Part shown: positions 38,134 to 47,417 of the stretch, piece after piece
Position numbering within the stretch: the stretch's first letter is position 1
How the letters are laid out: every line of letters begins with the position of its first letter
Assembly (NCBI GenBank): GCA_030747075.1
Contig: JASLLL010000007.1
Span: 1 to 64,000, forward strand
From: Gemmatimonadota bacterium
GTDB lineage: Bacteria; ARS69
Direction of reading: 5' to 3'
Length of the DNA stretch: 64,000 nt
Notes under the pieces: generated by a model
Told to the model about the DNA's origin: nothing
Seen by the model: only the letters and a program-made list of their open reading frames with translations
The model's database searches: none
Translations under genes and position numbers: made by a program

Positions 38134-39077
38134 CAGGAATCTCTCCCGGAGTGGAACGATCGTCGTATGCGCGGATCCAGCACTCCATACCCCAGGTCCA
38201 CGAGGAGGTTCACCCCGACGAAGATCACCGCCAGGAAGAGCACGGTTCCCTGAATGGCCGGGAGATCCCTCCTCAGAATCGCCTGCAAGGCATACTGCCC
38301 CACGCCGGGCCACGCGAAGATCGACTCCGTGAGAACCGACCCCGACAGGTAGCTTCCAAAGTCCAGACCGATCAGCGTGGTCACTGGAACCAGGGCATTT
38401 CGGAGTGCGTGCCGCAGCATCACCACGGTCTCCGTGGCACCCTTCGCCCGGGCGGTCCGTATGAAGTCGCTCCCCAGTACTTCCAGGAGACTCGCCCGCG
38501 TCATCCGCGCGAGAACCGCTGCAGAGCGAAGACCGAGCGCTAGCGCGGGGAGCACAATCGCTCGCGGATCGGCGGTCACATAGCCGGACGGCGGCACCCA
38601 CCGCAGCACCAGCGCGAACACCCACAGGAGGAGAATGCCGGACCAGAACACCGGCGTGGAAATCCCCCCCAGCGCGAAAACCATGGCCAGCCGATCCCGC
38701 CACCCACCGGGCCACGCGGCCGCCACAATCCCCAGAGTCAGACCCATGATCACCGCGAAGGCCATCGCGGCGGCTGCCAGCAGCACCGTTCGCGGGAAGC
38801 GCTCCGCCAGTTCCTCCGCGACCGGTCGGCCCGTCGCAAAGGAATCTCCCAGGTCCCCACGAACGAGACCCTTCAGGTAAGCCGCATACCGCACCGCGAC
38901 CGGGCGGTCGAGCCCCAGCTCCCGGCGGATGGAGACCAGATCCTCCTCACGGTAGCGGTCCCCGGCCAGAGAGCGCGCCGCGTCTCCGGGAAGGAGATCG
39001 GACAGCACGAAAGTCACCAGCGTGACACCAAGCAGAACAGGCAGAAGCGCAAGAAGGCGTCGCGGTAGGAAGCTCAC
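38133..39077 (-). CDS. Dipeptide/oligopeptide ABC permease, DppB type (first set)
   Basis: A 314-residue permease with the DppB/OppB pattern: an N-terminal TM and LLPGDAA motif, the SILLLWVFALVLRWVPPSGY region, and the EAA loop DFIRTARAKGATETVVML followed by the TESIFAWPGVGQYAL hallmark. The GTG at 39077 overlaps the SBP stop (GTGA) and has GGAGGAGG directly upstream. It belongs to the six-gene run 37.3-43.9 kb. Confidence 0.92.
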   Translation of the reverse strand: MSFLPRRLLALLPVLLGVTLVTFVLSDLLPGDAARSLAGDRYREEDLVSIRRELGLDRPVAVRYAAYLKGLVRGDLGDSFATGRPVAEELAERFPRTVLLAAAAMAFAVIMGLTLGIVAAAWPGGWRDRLAMVFALGGISTPVFWSGILLLWVFALVLRWVPPSGYVTADPRAIVLPALALGLRSAAVLARMTRASLLEVLGSDFIRTARAKGATETVVMLRHALRNALVPVTTLIGLDFGSYLSGSVLTESIFAWPGVGQYALQAILRRDLPAIQGTVLFLAVIFVGVNLLVDLGYGVLDPRIRRSFHSGRDS

Positions 39078-40672
39078 CCCCCTCCTCCTGCAGCAGAGTT
39101 CACCGGGCGCACATCCAGCCAGCGCTCGGAAGATGGAACGGGCCGCGGGGAGAACCCACGGACGCGATCCGAGACCGCCACTTCCAGCACCGGATGCCAC
39201 AGGTAGATCCACGGCGCCAGCGCGTGAACAGTGCGATCTGCCCGGGCGATCCGCTGAGCTCTTCGGGCGGGATCCCGCTCGAGATCCATCTCCGCCAGGA
39301 GACGATCCACCCCGTCATCCCGGAAGCGAGCCCGATTGCCCCCGCCGCCGACATTGTCCGAATGGAAGAGCGGCTGGAGGAAGTTCTCCGCGTCCGGATA
39401 ATCCGCATACCAGTTGATGAAGAAGGCCGGGGCCAACCCCCGGTCGATGGAGGCCTTCAGCGCATTCCAGTCCCGCCTTCGGATCACCGAACGGACCCCG
39501 ACCGCTGCCAGATCCGCCTGCACCGCTTCCAGAATCGCCGATACTCTCGGAGACGGACGCTGCCACATCTCCAGAACCCAGTCGCTGGAAACGCCCGCCT
39601 CGGCCAGAAGTTCCCGCGCCCGGGCAGGGTCGTAGGACCACGCTTCGCCGGTGCCTCCACCCGGAAGACCCGGCGGAACCGCTCCCGTCGCCCGGACCCC
39701 CCGGCCGCCAAGGAGGGTCGACAGGATCAGGTCCCCGTTCACGGCATGATTGAGCGCGCGACGCACCCGGACATCCGCAAGAACGGGGTCGTCGTTGTTC
39801 AACCCGACATACTCCACAACCAGTGCCACACGCCGCGCGATGGTGGCCCCGCCCGGCGGAGAAGAGGACCACCTGTCCGAGACCGACGGGGGAATCTCCA
39901 GAATGTCCAGGCGCCCCACCTCAAACTCAGCGGCGCGCGTGAAGTCCTCTGGCAGAATCCGGACGGTGACAGCGCGGAATGCGGGTGCGCGCCCGTGCCA
40001 GTACGGGTTTGGCACGAACGATAGATGCGAGTCGCCCACTCGCTCCTTCAGAACCCACGGACCGGTGGATACCGCCCCTGACTCCCCACCGTCTACCGGA
40101 AGAACCACCGCGTTCGGCATGGCCAGCAGCCCCAGGAACGCCGCGGATGCTTCGGCAAGCTCTACTTCCACGATATCCGGGGCCGGCGCGCGCAGACCTT
40201 CGGGGGGATCGCCTCCGTTGGCGTGGAAGCGGGCTGCGCCTTTCACGCGATCCAGAACCCACGCGCGCGGCGAGGCCGTCTGCGGGTCGAGAAGGCGCAC
40301 GAAAGTGCGGATCACATCCGCGGAGGTGATCGACGAACCATCCGATGCGCGGGCCTCCGGATCCAGATGAAAGCGATAGAGTCGTCCGTCATCGGAGAGT
40401 TCCCATGCCCGCGCGAGCGACGGGACGATCTCCCCCCCGCCATCAAACGCGACGAGGCCTTCGTGGAGCATGGCGAGCGCCTGACCTCCCACAACATCGA
40501 CCGCGCGCGCAGGATCCAGCGTCGCGGGGCCGGAACTCCACGCGAGACGAAGTTCATCCGCGGGAAGGGAACCCGAATCCGGCGCGCACCCGACCGCCGA
40601 AATCAGAAGGGCTAGTAACCATCCCCCGCCAGAATGAAATCGCCCGTTCCTGAGGAATCGACGAAGAGGAAC
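39074..40672 (-). CDS. Oligopeptide-binding protein, SBP family 5 (start unclear)
   Basis: A solute-binding lipoprotein of about 530 residues (SBP_bac_5). It has a hydrophobic leader ending ISAVGC, then LHEGLVAFDGGGEIVPSLA, the EWKPFIG-like region FVGLN, FINWYADYPDAENFLQPLF and a typical C-terminal PWIYLWHPV. The 5' end is odd. In frame there is no ATG, GTG or TTG close to the leader; the visible n-region (about 40672-40630) follows a GAGGAGG tract but begins with CTT/CTC-type codons. The true start may be noncanonical, or a sequence error may be present. It overlaps the GWxTD gene and couples to the DppB gene. Confidence 0.8.
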   Translation of the reverse strand, partial: VPLRRFLRNGRFHSGGGWLLALLISAVGCAPDSGSLPADELRLAWSSGPATLDPARAVDVVGGQALAMLHEGLVAFDGGGEIVPSLARAWELSDDGRLYRFHLDPEARASDGSSITSADVIRTFVRLLDPQTASPRAWVLDRVKGAARFHANGGDPPEGLRAPAPDIVEVELAEASAAFLGLLAMPNAVVLPVDGGESGAVSTGPWVLKERVGDSHLSFVPNPYWHGRAPAFRAVTVRILPEDFTRAAEFEVGRLDILEIPPSVSDRWSSSPPGGATIARRVALVVEYVGLNNDDPVLADVRVRRALNHAVNGDLILSTLLGGRGVRATGAVPPGLPGGGTGEAWSYDPARARELLAEAGVSSDWVLEMWQRPSPRVSAILEAVQADLAAVGVRSVIRRRDWNALKASIDRGLAPAFFINWYADYPDAENFLQPLFHSDNVGGGGNRARFRDDGVDRLLAEMDLERDPARRAQRIARADRTVHALAPWIYLWHPVLEVAVSDRVRGFSPRPVPSSERWLDVRPVNSAAGGGG

Positions 40673-41877
40673 CTCCTCCGCGGAGAACGATACTCCCAGA
40701 TTTCCACCGGGTGCCCGCCCATCGTCTGCCCTTCCCGGGTGATGCGTTCGTCCGGTTCTCCGTACTTCACAAGAATGCTCCCGCGATCCGTATTCCATCC
40801 CGTACGCTCCCCCCACTCCACAAAAAGGTCGTTCGCAATGGCGATACGCCGGAACACCTCGTCGCGAAACTCGTTCTCCGGTGTGGACGGCAGCGGATCC
40901 TTCGCCATCCAGTACGCTTCGAGAAGTTCCGAGCATTCCGCCCTCTCTCCGGTTCGAATCGCGTGGGCCGTGTCCATGTCGCCGAGAATCATGAGAAGCC
41001 GGACAGCATCCTCGGGATACCCCCCCGGCCAACCCGGTCCCGGAACCACCATCAGCAGTGCTTCGGTGCGCTCGGTGACGCGACTCGTCTGCTCCGTCAC
41101 TTCCACGATCAGACGGTTCGTTCCCGGCACCAGTCGCGCCGTAGGAACCCGAACATCCAGCGACGCTTGCGTGGCGCCCACGGCGGGGATGACCGTGGTG
41201 TCTCCCTCCGCGAGATTCCCTCGCCCGACTGCCGAGAAGCCCCACCGGACTCGCCATACAGGACTTTGGCCGGGATCTCCCGCGATGTCGATGCTCCAGA
41301 GATACGCCTCTTCCCCCATCCGCACTTCGCGCCGGATGTCCGACGCACGCACACCATCCGGTGTGCGCACGAATCCCGGGGCGCTCACTCGCAGAGGGCC
41401 CGTCCTCTTGCGAACACGAACCTCCTCTTCGATGCGGCACGAGGATCCGCTGCCCCGATCCGTCACCGTCACCCGAACACGGCACTTTCCCGGGGACACC
41501 TCGAACGAGTAGTCTCCCCGGGCTTCCAAAGCACGGCTGAAGGTGTCCTGCCGATTCGCGGCCCGCGCCTCCGACTCCAGCACGGTGCCCGCAAGCTGGC
41601 GGCCCTTTCTCTCGACCACCACCACGACATCGTACCGTGCAAGCTGCCCTCCCCCATCCACTGGAGCGAAGAGCAGGCCCAGGTACGGGATGGCCCAGCG
41701 GACCTCCACCGTACCGTCGGCATGAATGCCCGGGCGGGTACTCACTTCCAGAGCGAATGCGGGATCGTCCTCAACGAAGAGTGAAGTGCTGGTTTGAGGA
41801 ATCCCCCGACAGGGAAAGAGAACAAGGAGCGCAATGAGGACACCTCGGCAGGCGCGCCTCCAGCACTTCACAATCAT
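40612..41877 (-). CDS. GWxTD-domain exported protein (first copy)
   Basis: A 421-residue exported protein. A signal peptide (about 1-27) is followed by Ig-like beta strands. The C-terminal domain carries [20 protein letters not shown] (about residues 355-375), the GWxTD motif that names the family, then [16 protein letters not shown] and [10 protein letters not shown]. The family is widespread in FCB-type genomes but has no established function. The start overlaps the ATPase stop by four bases. It lies between an ABC ATPase and an oligopeptide-binding protein, which suggests a role with transport or the outer-membrane channel. That is inference. Confidence 0.85.
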   Translation of the reverse strand: MIVKCWRRACRGVLIALLVLFPCRGIPQTSTSLFVEDDPAFALEVSTRPGIHADGTVEVRWAIPYLGLLFAPVDGGGQLARYDVVVVVERKGRQLAGTVLESEARAANRQDTFSRALEARGDYSFEVSPGKCRVRVTVTDRGSGSSCRIEEEVRVRKRTGPLRVSAPGFVRTPDGVRASDIRREVRMGEEAYLWSIDIAGDPGQSPVWRVRWGFSAVGRGNLAEGDTTVIPAVGATQASLDVRVPTARLVPGTNRLIVEVTEQTSRVTERTEALLMVVPGPGWPGGYPEDAVRLLMILGDMDTAHAIRTGERAECSELLEAYWMAKDPLPSTPENEFRDEVFRRIAIANDLFVEWGERTGWNTDRGSILVKYGEPDERITREGQTMGGHPVEIWEYRSPRRRFLFVDSSGTGDFILAGDGY

Positions 41878-42596
41878 TCGCTCTCCACAGAGGGGGGTTC
41901 AGATACGCTCCGGGAAGGCGGGGGCGCGTCTGATTCAATCTTCCCGTCGCGCAGGCGCACAACCCGCCCGGCTCTCCTTGCGATCGACTCCTCGTGAGTC
42001 ACGACCACCAGTGTTCGACCCGCGGAATGCAACTCGGCGAACAACTGCATGATCTCCTGACCCGTACGCGAGTCCAGGTTGCCGGTGGGTTCATCCGCCA
42101 GAAGGATGGACGGAGAGTTCACCAGTGCCCGGGCCACTGCGACGCGCTGCCGCTGCCCGCCGGACAACTCGCTGGGGCGATGATCCGCGCGATCCGCAAG
42201 GGCCACTTCCTCCAGCGCCTGCATGACTCGCTCCCGACGCTCCCGGGGCGAAACGCCCGCGTAGATGAGCGGAAGTTCGACATTGTGGAACGCATCCGAA
42301 CGCGGGAGCAGATTGAATGTCTGGAACACGAACCCGATCTCCTGATTCCGGATTCGGGCCAACTCGTCATCCTCCAGATCCGAGACGAGCTTCCCGGCCA
42401 GTGTGTACTGGCCGGAACTCGGACGATCCAGGCATCCTACGATATTCATCAGTGTGGACTTCCCGGAACCCGACGGTCCCATGATTGCCACATACTCGTT
42501 GGAAGTGATCGCAAGGCAAACGGCGTCCAGCGCGAAGATGGTCTCGGCCGCCATGTCGTACCGCTTCGTGACGTCGCGAATCTCGATCAGACTCAT
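41874..42596 (-). CDS. ABC ATPase, LolD/MacB/FtsE type
   Basis: A 240-residue cytoplasmic ATPase. Walker A GPSGSGKS at 40-47, Q-loop [19 protein letters not shown], signature [15 protein letters not shown], Walker [13 protein letters not shown] and the LVVVTHEES switch are of the LolD/MacB class. No cognate permease (MacB- or FtsX-type) and no membrane fusion protein is next to it. The only neighbour on the outer-membrane side is the TolC-like protein. The start ATG overlaps the TolC stop (ATGA). Confidence 0.93.
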   Translation of the reverse strand: MSLIEIRDVTKRYDMAAETIFALDAVCLAITSNEYVAIMGPSGSGKSTLMNIVGCLDRPSSGQYTLAGKLVSDLEDDELARIRNQEIGFVFQTFNLLPRSDAFHNVELPLIYAGVSPRERRERVMQALEEVALADRADHRPSELSGGQRQRVAVARALVNSPSILLADEPTGNLDSRTGQEIMQLFAELHSAGRTLVVVTHEESIARRAGRVVRLRDGKIESDAPPPSRSVSEPPSVESE

Positions 42597-43903
42597 GGGG
42601 ACGGCTCGGAACGCACCGCACTTCCCATGGCCCGGCGCAATCCGGCTTGAGCAAGGCGGAGATCATAGGTGGCGGAAACCAGGCTGGTGCGAGCCCGCGT
42701 GTGGTTCACCTGCGCGTCGATCACTTCCAGTATGGTCCCCTCCCCGAGTTTGAAGCGCTCCTGCGCCAGTCGGAGATCTTCTTCCGCTGAGCGTACTCCG
42801 CTCCCGGCCACGCCAATGGACTCCCGCGCAATCTCCACATCCAGATGCGCGGAGTGAACCCCCAGAACGACCTCTCTCTCCGCGCTCTCCACCGCAGCTT
42901 CCGAGGAAAGCAACGACGAGCGGGCCTGCCGGACGCCGGCTGTGGTCAGAAACCCGTCGAAGACCGTGAAGTCCAGACTGACGCCATAGCTCCATTCGGT
43001 ACGCTCATCGTTGAGGGCGCTCCACTCTGTATCCTGATAGCTGATCCCGCTCCAGAGATTGAGCGACGGGAAAAACCCCGACTGAGCGGAGCGCACGCCC
43101 CACCTCTCCGCGCCCACCCCCGCCCGAGCGGTTCCGAGACGCGGGTGCGAGGCCCGGGCTGCCTTCACAGCATCGCCGAGCACTGGCAAGTCCTCCGCGG
43201 GGGGAGCATCGTCCAGAAGTTCCAGATCCTCCAGAGGATCCAGCCCGACGAACGACGCCAGGCCCGCGGTCGCAAGGCGACGGTCCCGCTTGGCGCGAAG
43301 GAGCGCGAGTTGATTGTTCGAGTGGTCCACTTCGGCCTTGAAGACATCCGCCCGGGTCGCGGCTCCCAGGTCCAGCATGGCGCGGGTCTTCTTCAGTTGC
43401 TCCGCGGAAAGCCTCACGGCTTCTTCATTCACTTCGCGAAGTGCATCGCTCCGCAGCGCCTCCACAAAGAGACGCTCGGTCTCGTACGCCACTTCCTGAG
43501 CCGCGGAGCGCAGCGCCTCGGTCGCCCCTGTTCTTCGGGCGAGGGAAGCTCGGTATCCGGACAGTCTGCCCATTCCGTCGAAGAGCGTCAGGGAGGCGTT
43601 TCCGCTGAGGCGGTAAGATTGATCGTCTATCTCGAAATCCCCACCCTGCATGAAGAACGACTTCTCCTCATAGCGGGTCCACCCGCCGCTCATGGAAAGC
43701 CGCGGCAGGTATGCGGACCGCGCCCCCAACACACTGGCCTTCGCCGACTGAACATCCGCCCGCGCCGACCGAACACTGAGATTCCGCTTGAGCGCCAGGC
43801 CCCTGCATTCGGTCAGCGTGATCGCGGCGGAGTCCGTCACCACGCACTGAAGAACCGCGGAGAAGAGGGTGCCAAACAGAATGAGCTGAAGAGTGCGCTT
43901 CAA
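42593..43903 (-). CDS. TolC-family outer-membrane channel protein
   Basis: A 436-residue outer-membrane efflux protein. A signal peptide (about 1-27) is followed by two OEP domains with helical coiled-coil stretches, for example [36 protein letters not shown] and the second repeat [15 protein letters not shown] with [19 protein letters not shown]. The start is TTG 43903 with GGGAGG seven bases upstream. It is the first gene of the run that ends with dppC, 43.9-37.3 kb, all linked by 1-4 base overlaps. Confidence 0.92.
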   Translation of the reverse strand: MKRTLQLILFGTLFSAVLQCVVTDSAAITLTECRGLALKRNLSVRSARADVQSAKASVLGARSAYLPRLSMSGGWTRYEEKSFFMQGGDFEIDDQSYRLSGNASLTLFDGMGRLSGYRASLARRTGATEALRSAAQEVAYETERLFVEALRSDALREVNEEAVRLSAEQLKKTRAMLDLGAATRADVFKAEVDHSNNQLALLRAKRDRRLATAGLASFVGLDPLEDLELLDDAPPAEDLPVLGDAVKAARASHPRLGTARAGVGAERWGVRSAQSGFFPSLNLWSGISYQDTEWSALNDERTEWSYGVSLDFTVFDGFLTTAGVRQARSSLLSSEAAVESAEREVVLGVHSAHLDVEIARESIGVAGSGVRSAEEDLRLAQERFKLGEGTILEVIDAQVNHTRARTSLVSATYDLRLAQAGLRRAMGSAVRSEPSP

Positions 43904-43992
43904 GGGTGACCTCCCGATCGCTGCAGACTTTCGTTCGCACGCATTGGATGACTACGGACATGAGAGCACGGAGGTTCCGTGAATGCCATCGC

Positions 43993-44748
43993 CTAGAGGG
44001 TTCCCTGCATCCAGGCGGTCGCGGCGCGAGACGAGAACACGAGAAGCGCCTTGAAAACCCAGTACGACCCGCAGACCCACCTTGCTGTCCCGCGAGAGAG
44101 TCCGTGCACCGCCATCACTCCAAGCAGGAGGAACCAGAGATTCAGAAGGGAGAATACATCGAACAAGTCCAGGAAGATCCCCGTCCACGAGTGGAAGTCC
44201 ACGCCCGGAATCAGGGCCGGGCTGAAGGCCACCTCGAGGGTTCCGCTCAGACTTGCCAGCAAGCCATGCGCCAGAACCCCGACGCAGCTGACCGTCCAAG
44301 CGAGGAAAAAGAGCGCCAGGCTTCCTCCAAAGGCCGGATCCCCTCCGGCCACCTTCACCCCCAGATGGAGTAGCACGGCCCCGAGAAAGCCGAAGACCAG
44401 CGTCGAAAGCACGCCCTGCCCGACACCCTTGGCATAGTCGGCCGCGGTGAGGTTCTCCGGATCCGGCAGCGCCGCCATGGCGGCCTCCACATCCTCTTCA
44501 GGCAGGTCGAACCTCTGAAGCGCGCTTTCCTGGACTTCTCGGCCAAAACGCAGCGATTCCTGGTACTGCACTCCCTGCCCGGCTCCCAGGAGAAGCACAC
44601 AGACGAGAAGCGACGGAATCCAGAACGGATGAATGGCCAGCGCGCCAAACGCGACGGTCGGAGATCGGACGAGCTCACGCAGGATTGCCCACCCAATCCC
44701 GGGAGAAGTCTCTTCCGCTGTCGGTGGCTGGAGGTCGGCCGATGTCAT
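43993..44748 (-). CDS. Yip1-like multi-TM membrane protein
   Basis: A 251-residue inner-membrane protein with about five TM helices (WIPSLLVCVLLLGAG, LSTLVFGFLGAVLLHLGV, LALFFLAWTVSCVGVLAHGL, LLNLWFLLLGVMAVHGLS, VFKALLVFSSRA). The order and the small cytoplasmic N-terminus resemble the Yip1/YIF1 superfamily proteins found in bacteria. Function unknown. GGGGGTGAT lies just upstream of ATG 44748. It follows tonB after a hairpin. Confidence 0.65.
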   Translation of the reverse strand: MTSADLQPPTAEETSPGIGWAILRELVRSPTVAFGALAIHPFWIPSLLVCVLLLGAGQGVQYQESLRFGREVQESALQRFDLPEEDVEAAMAALPDPENLTAADYAKGVGQGVLSTLVFGFLGAVLLHLGVKVAGGDPAFGGSLALFFLAWTVSCVGVLAHGLLASLSGTLEVAFSPALIPGVDFHSWTGIFLDLFDVFSLLNLWFLLLGVMAVHGLSRGTARWVCGSYWVFKALLVFSSRAATAWMQGTL

Positions 44749-44779
44749 GAGATCACCCCCTGGCTTATTCACCTTGCCA

Positions 44780-44808
44780 TGCACAGCCGCGTCCTCGTCG
44801 GCTGTGCA
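44780..44808 (-). terminator. Hairpin after tonB
   Basis: A perfect 10-base inverted repeat TGCACAGCCG / CGGCTGTGCA with a nine-base loop lies two bases beyond the tonB stop. There is no T-run after it, so it may be a terminator, an attenuator or an mRNA 3' stabiliser between tonB and the Yip1-like gene. Confidence 0.5.
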
Positions 44809-44810
44809 CA

Positions 44811-45422
44811 CTACTTGTTGAAGGTGAAGCTCAGCGGGATCACGATCGTGGCTTTCACGGGGTTGCCACTCTGCTCCGCAGGAATGAAGCGCCACTTCTT
44901 GACCGCTCGAATCGCGGCATCGTTGAAGATCTCTGCATCGGACCTGACGACCGTCACATGCATGACCTTGCCTCGCTCATCAATCGTGACCTTCAGCAGA
45001 ACCTCACCCTCAATCCCCGCGCGACGCGCCAGATCCGGATACTCCGGGATTACGCGCTTCTTCACCTTGGGCATCTTGTCAAAAACATAGAACTCTTGCG
45101 ACGCAGGCGGAGGAGGAGGCGGAGGAGGAAGATCATCAAGGTCCAGCGCGGTGTCCTCAATCGTCTCTTCTTCGTCCACGCTCTCGTCAATGGCCTCGAC
45201 CGGAATCTTCGGGCGCTGGATCTCCTTAGGCGGCGGCGGGATCTCGATCTCCGGAGGGAGCTCGATAACCTCCAGCTCCTCAGTCACCATCCTGTAGGGA
45301 GTGATGTTGATTTCACCCCAGACAGCGAACACAAGCAGGTGCATGCCCAGCGAGATCGCCAGCGCGACATCAAAGTACTTGCGGTACTGATCCTTGAACC
45401 GGACATTGGCGGTCGCGGACAC
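44811..45422 (-). CDS. tonB: Energy transducer TonB
   Basis: Links the ExbB-ExbD motor to outer-membrane receptors. The 203-residue protein has an N-terminal TM helix (about 21-36, LAISLGMHLLVFAVWG), a Pro/Glu-rich periplasmic spacer (IELPPEIEIPPPPKEIQRP and PPPPPPPP), and a C-terminal domain VIPEYPDLARRAGIEGEVLL with DAAIRAVKKWRFIPA. GTG 45422 is chosen because AAGGAAGGGGG precedes it; a TTG at 45446 is an alternative. It ends the exbB-exbD-exbD-tonB operon. Confidence 0.92.
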   Translation of the reverse strand: MSATANVRFKDQYRKYFDVALAISLGMHLLVFAVWGEINITPYRMVTEELEVIELPPEIEIPPPPKEIQRPKIPVEAIDESVDEEETIEDTALDLDDLPPPPPPPPASQEFYVFDKMPKVKKRVIPEYPDLARRAGIEGEVLLKVTIDERGKVMHVTVVRSDAEIFNDAAIRAVKKWRFIPAEQSGNPVKATIVIPLSFTFNK

Positions 45423-45426
45423 GGAA

Positions 45427-45843
45427 TCAGCCCCCTTCCTTCTCAAAATCGGTCGTGAAGGAGACCCGAGTGGCGTTGGCCAGCTTCAGTTGCTCCATCA
45501 CCTGGTCCACTACCCGAAAGGGAGTCTGCTTGTCGGTATTGAACGCCACGATGAGCGCGGGATTCGCCACGAGCTTCATATAGACGAGCCCTTCCACCTG
45601 ATCCACGGCAACGATCTTGTCATTGATGCTGATCTGTGAAGCCCGGTCGATCCATATGTGAGAAACCCTCTCGCGCGGCACCTTCACCGCGGCTTCCGCC
45701 TTGGGCATCTCGACAGGCAAACCATCCTCCAGCTTGAAGATGGTGGTGACCATGAAGAACACCAGCAGGAGAAAGGCAATGTCCGCCATCGAGGAGGTCG
45801 GGATGTTCTGGCCGACATTGGACTTCCTCGAAAACTTGGCCAT
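45427..45843 (-). CDS. exbD: ExbD/TolR-family protein (second copy)
   Basis: A 138-residue inner-membrane protein. It has an N-terminal TM helix (SMADIAFLLLVFFMVTTIF; the conserved Asp in DIAFLLL is the proton-pathway residue) and a periplasmic domain. Paired with another ExbD just upstream (TAATG overlap) and TonB just downstream. Divergence from the first copy suggests the two form a heteromeric stator. Confidence 0.92.
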   Translation of the reverse strand: MAKFSRKSNVGQNIPTSSMADIAFLLLVFFMVTTIFKLEDGLPVEMPKAEAAVKVPRERVSHIWIDRASQISINDKIVAVDQVEGLVYMKLVANPALIVAFNTDKQTPFRVVDQVMEQLKLANATRVSFTTDFEKEGG

Positions 45844-46259
45844 TATTGCACCACTTCCATTCCCTTGATGGAGATCTTCGCCGCATCCGCAAGGCGGAGT
45901 TCATCCAGAATGTCCACCATGGTGCCATAGAATGCGTCGGGGTGAATCTCCAGCTGAATGACGAGCTTTTCATTCTCCCCGATGCGTCTTCGCACCTCCG
46001 CTTCGATGCCCGAAACCGGAATCCCCGCGCCGTCCAGATAGATCAGATTGTTGGCCTGAGCTTTGATCTTCAGGATGTTCTTCTGGGAGATGGTCGCCGT
46101 CTCCGAAGCCTGACCGGGAAGCTGCATGGGCAGCCCCTGTTCGACATTGAAGATGGTACTCACCAGGAAGAAAATCAGCAGAAGGAACGCGATGTCGGAC
46201 ATCGACGCGGTCGAGATGTCGTCATCCGTTCGCTTCCGTCTTTTGAACTTCACCGCCAT
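45843..46259 (-). CDS. exbD: ExbD/TolR-family protein (first copy)
   Basis: A 138-residue paralogue with SMSDIAFLLLIFFLVSTIF at about 19-37, including the conserved Asp. The N-terminus is basic (KFKRRKR). It sits 60 bases after exbB. The tandem ExbD arrangement is common in Bacteroidota-like and Fibrobacterota-like lineages. Confidence 0.92.
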   Translation of the reverse strand: MAVKFKRRKRTDDDISTASMSDIAFLLLIFFLVSTIFNVEQGLPMQLPGQASETATISQKNILKIKAQANNLIYLDGAGIPVSGIEAEVRRRIGENEKLVIQLEIHPDAFYGTMVDILDELRLADAAKISIKGMEVVQ

Positions 46260-46319
46260 GACGCGTGCTCCTCGTGGCGGGGGGAGGCAACGCCCCGCAC
46301 CCCGCCGAAGGCTGTCGGA

Positions 46320-47210
46320 CTACTCGGCAGCTGACCGCTCCAGCCCGAGATCCACCAGTGTGTCCACCAGATCCGCAGAGGTCTCCTGCATCTCGATCAC
46401 GAAGCGATCAATCTGCGAGACGAAGTAGTTGTGGAAGATGGACATCGGGATCGCGATCACGAGCCCGGCCATGGTCGTCAGGAGTGCTTCGGAAATCCCG
46501 CTGGCCACAAGCTTCGCGTTGACCTGATCCGCCGCGGCAATCGCGTCGAATGCAGAGACCATCCCCGAGACCGTCCCGAGGAAACCGAGAAGCGGCGCGA
46601 CATTCGCGATGGTTCCCAAGGCCAGCAACCCTCTTTCCAGGAAGGAGAGTTCGATCACACCGGCGCTCTCGATGGCCTTCTCAGTGGCTTCCACACTCAC
46701 GGTGGCTCGCCGAAGACCCGCGTGCAAAATGGCGGGGATCGGCCCACGCGTCTTCTCGCAAAGCGCAGCAGCGGCCTCCACGCCCTCGGTGCGCAAAGTG
46801 GTGATCACTCCGTTCATGAGAGTGCGGATGTTGGTCCGCGCTCGGCTGAGCGTCCAGAACCGCTCAATGATGAAAGCCACACCTGCAATCAGCAGGATCA
46901 GGAGCGGCCACATGAACTTGCCGCCCTTCTGGAAGTACTCTACCGCCCCGCTTCCCGCGAACTTCTCCAGGAACCCCGGGCTGCCGCCGACTTCTTCGAC
47001 CACATCCAGATCATCAAAGCCGCTGCCCCACGCCAGAGAATCAACCGCAGCCGAATCTACCGCAGCGGAGTCCACAGGCGCGGCTGCGAGAGTCGCGCTG
47101 TCGCCGGGAGCGTCGGCGCCACCCTCCTGGGCGACGACCGTAACGCCGGTGATCCCGCAAAGCGCGAGGGCCGCACCGATCGAGAGGATCTGCTTCCGCA
47201 CCTTTCGCAT
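46320..47210 (-). CDS. exbB: ExbB/TolQ/MotA-family proton channel protein with long leader
   Basis: A 296-residue inner-membrane protein. The MotA/TolQ/ExbB core (about 120-290) has WPLLILLIAGVAFIIERFW, GLLALGTIANVAPLLGFLGTV and LLTTMAGLVIAIPMSIFHNY. Before it lies a signal-like helix (about 7-28) and a periplasmic Ala/Asp-rich region with repeated AAVDS units (VDSAAVDSAAVDS). The start ATG 47210 has AAGGAG about nine bases upstream. A consensus-like promoter lies 140 bases upstream. Confidence 0.9.
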   Translation of the reverse strand: MRKVRKQILSIGAALALCGITGVTVVAQEGGADAPGDSATLAAAPVDSAAVDSAAVDSLAWGSGFDDLDVVEEVGGSPGFLEKFAGSGAVEYFQKGGKFMWPLLILLIAGVAFIIERFWTLSRARTNIRTLMNGVITTLRTEGVEAAAALCEKTRGPIPAILHAGLRRATVSVEATEKAIESAGVIELSFLERGLLALGTIANVAPLLGFLGTVSGMVSAFDAIAAADQVNAKLVASGISEALLTTMAGLVIAIPMSIFHNYFVSQIDRFVIEMQETSADLVDTLVDLGLERSAAE

Positions 47211-47354
47211 TTCGATGGTTCTCCTTCGACATGGAACCAGGGCTGACGAGAGGATCTCGGAGAATACCCGGGTCCGCATCATTTGCTCCGTTTCCCAAAA
47301 CCGTTCCCGGAGCCGCTGAGTGTTTTCAAGCCACCAAGACTAAATGGGTTAGGC

Positions 47355-47384
47355 ATCTTATTGCCCGATTTCTCAGAGTGTCAA
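47355..47384 (-). promoter_or_regulatory. Sigma-70 promoter of the exbB-exbD-exbD-tonB operon
   Basis: On the minus strand TTGACA (47384-47379), an 18-base spacer and TAAGAT (47360-47355). The transcript would begin near 47348, giving a leader of about 138 bases before the exbB ATG at 47210. The region sits in the only AT-richer stretch nearby. Confidence 0.6.
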
Positions 47385-47417
47385 CCCGGATTTTGGAGAA
47401 CGCGCCTCAAAGGCCCG

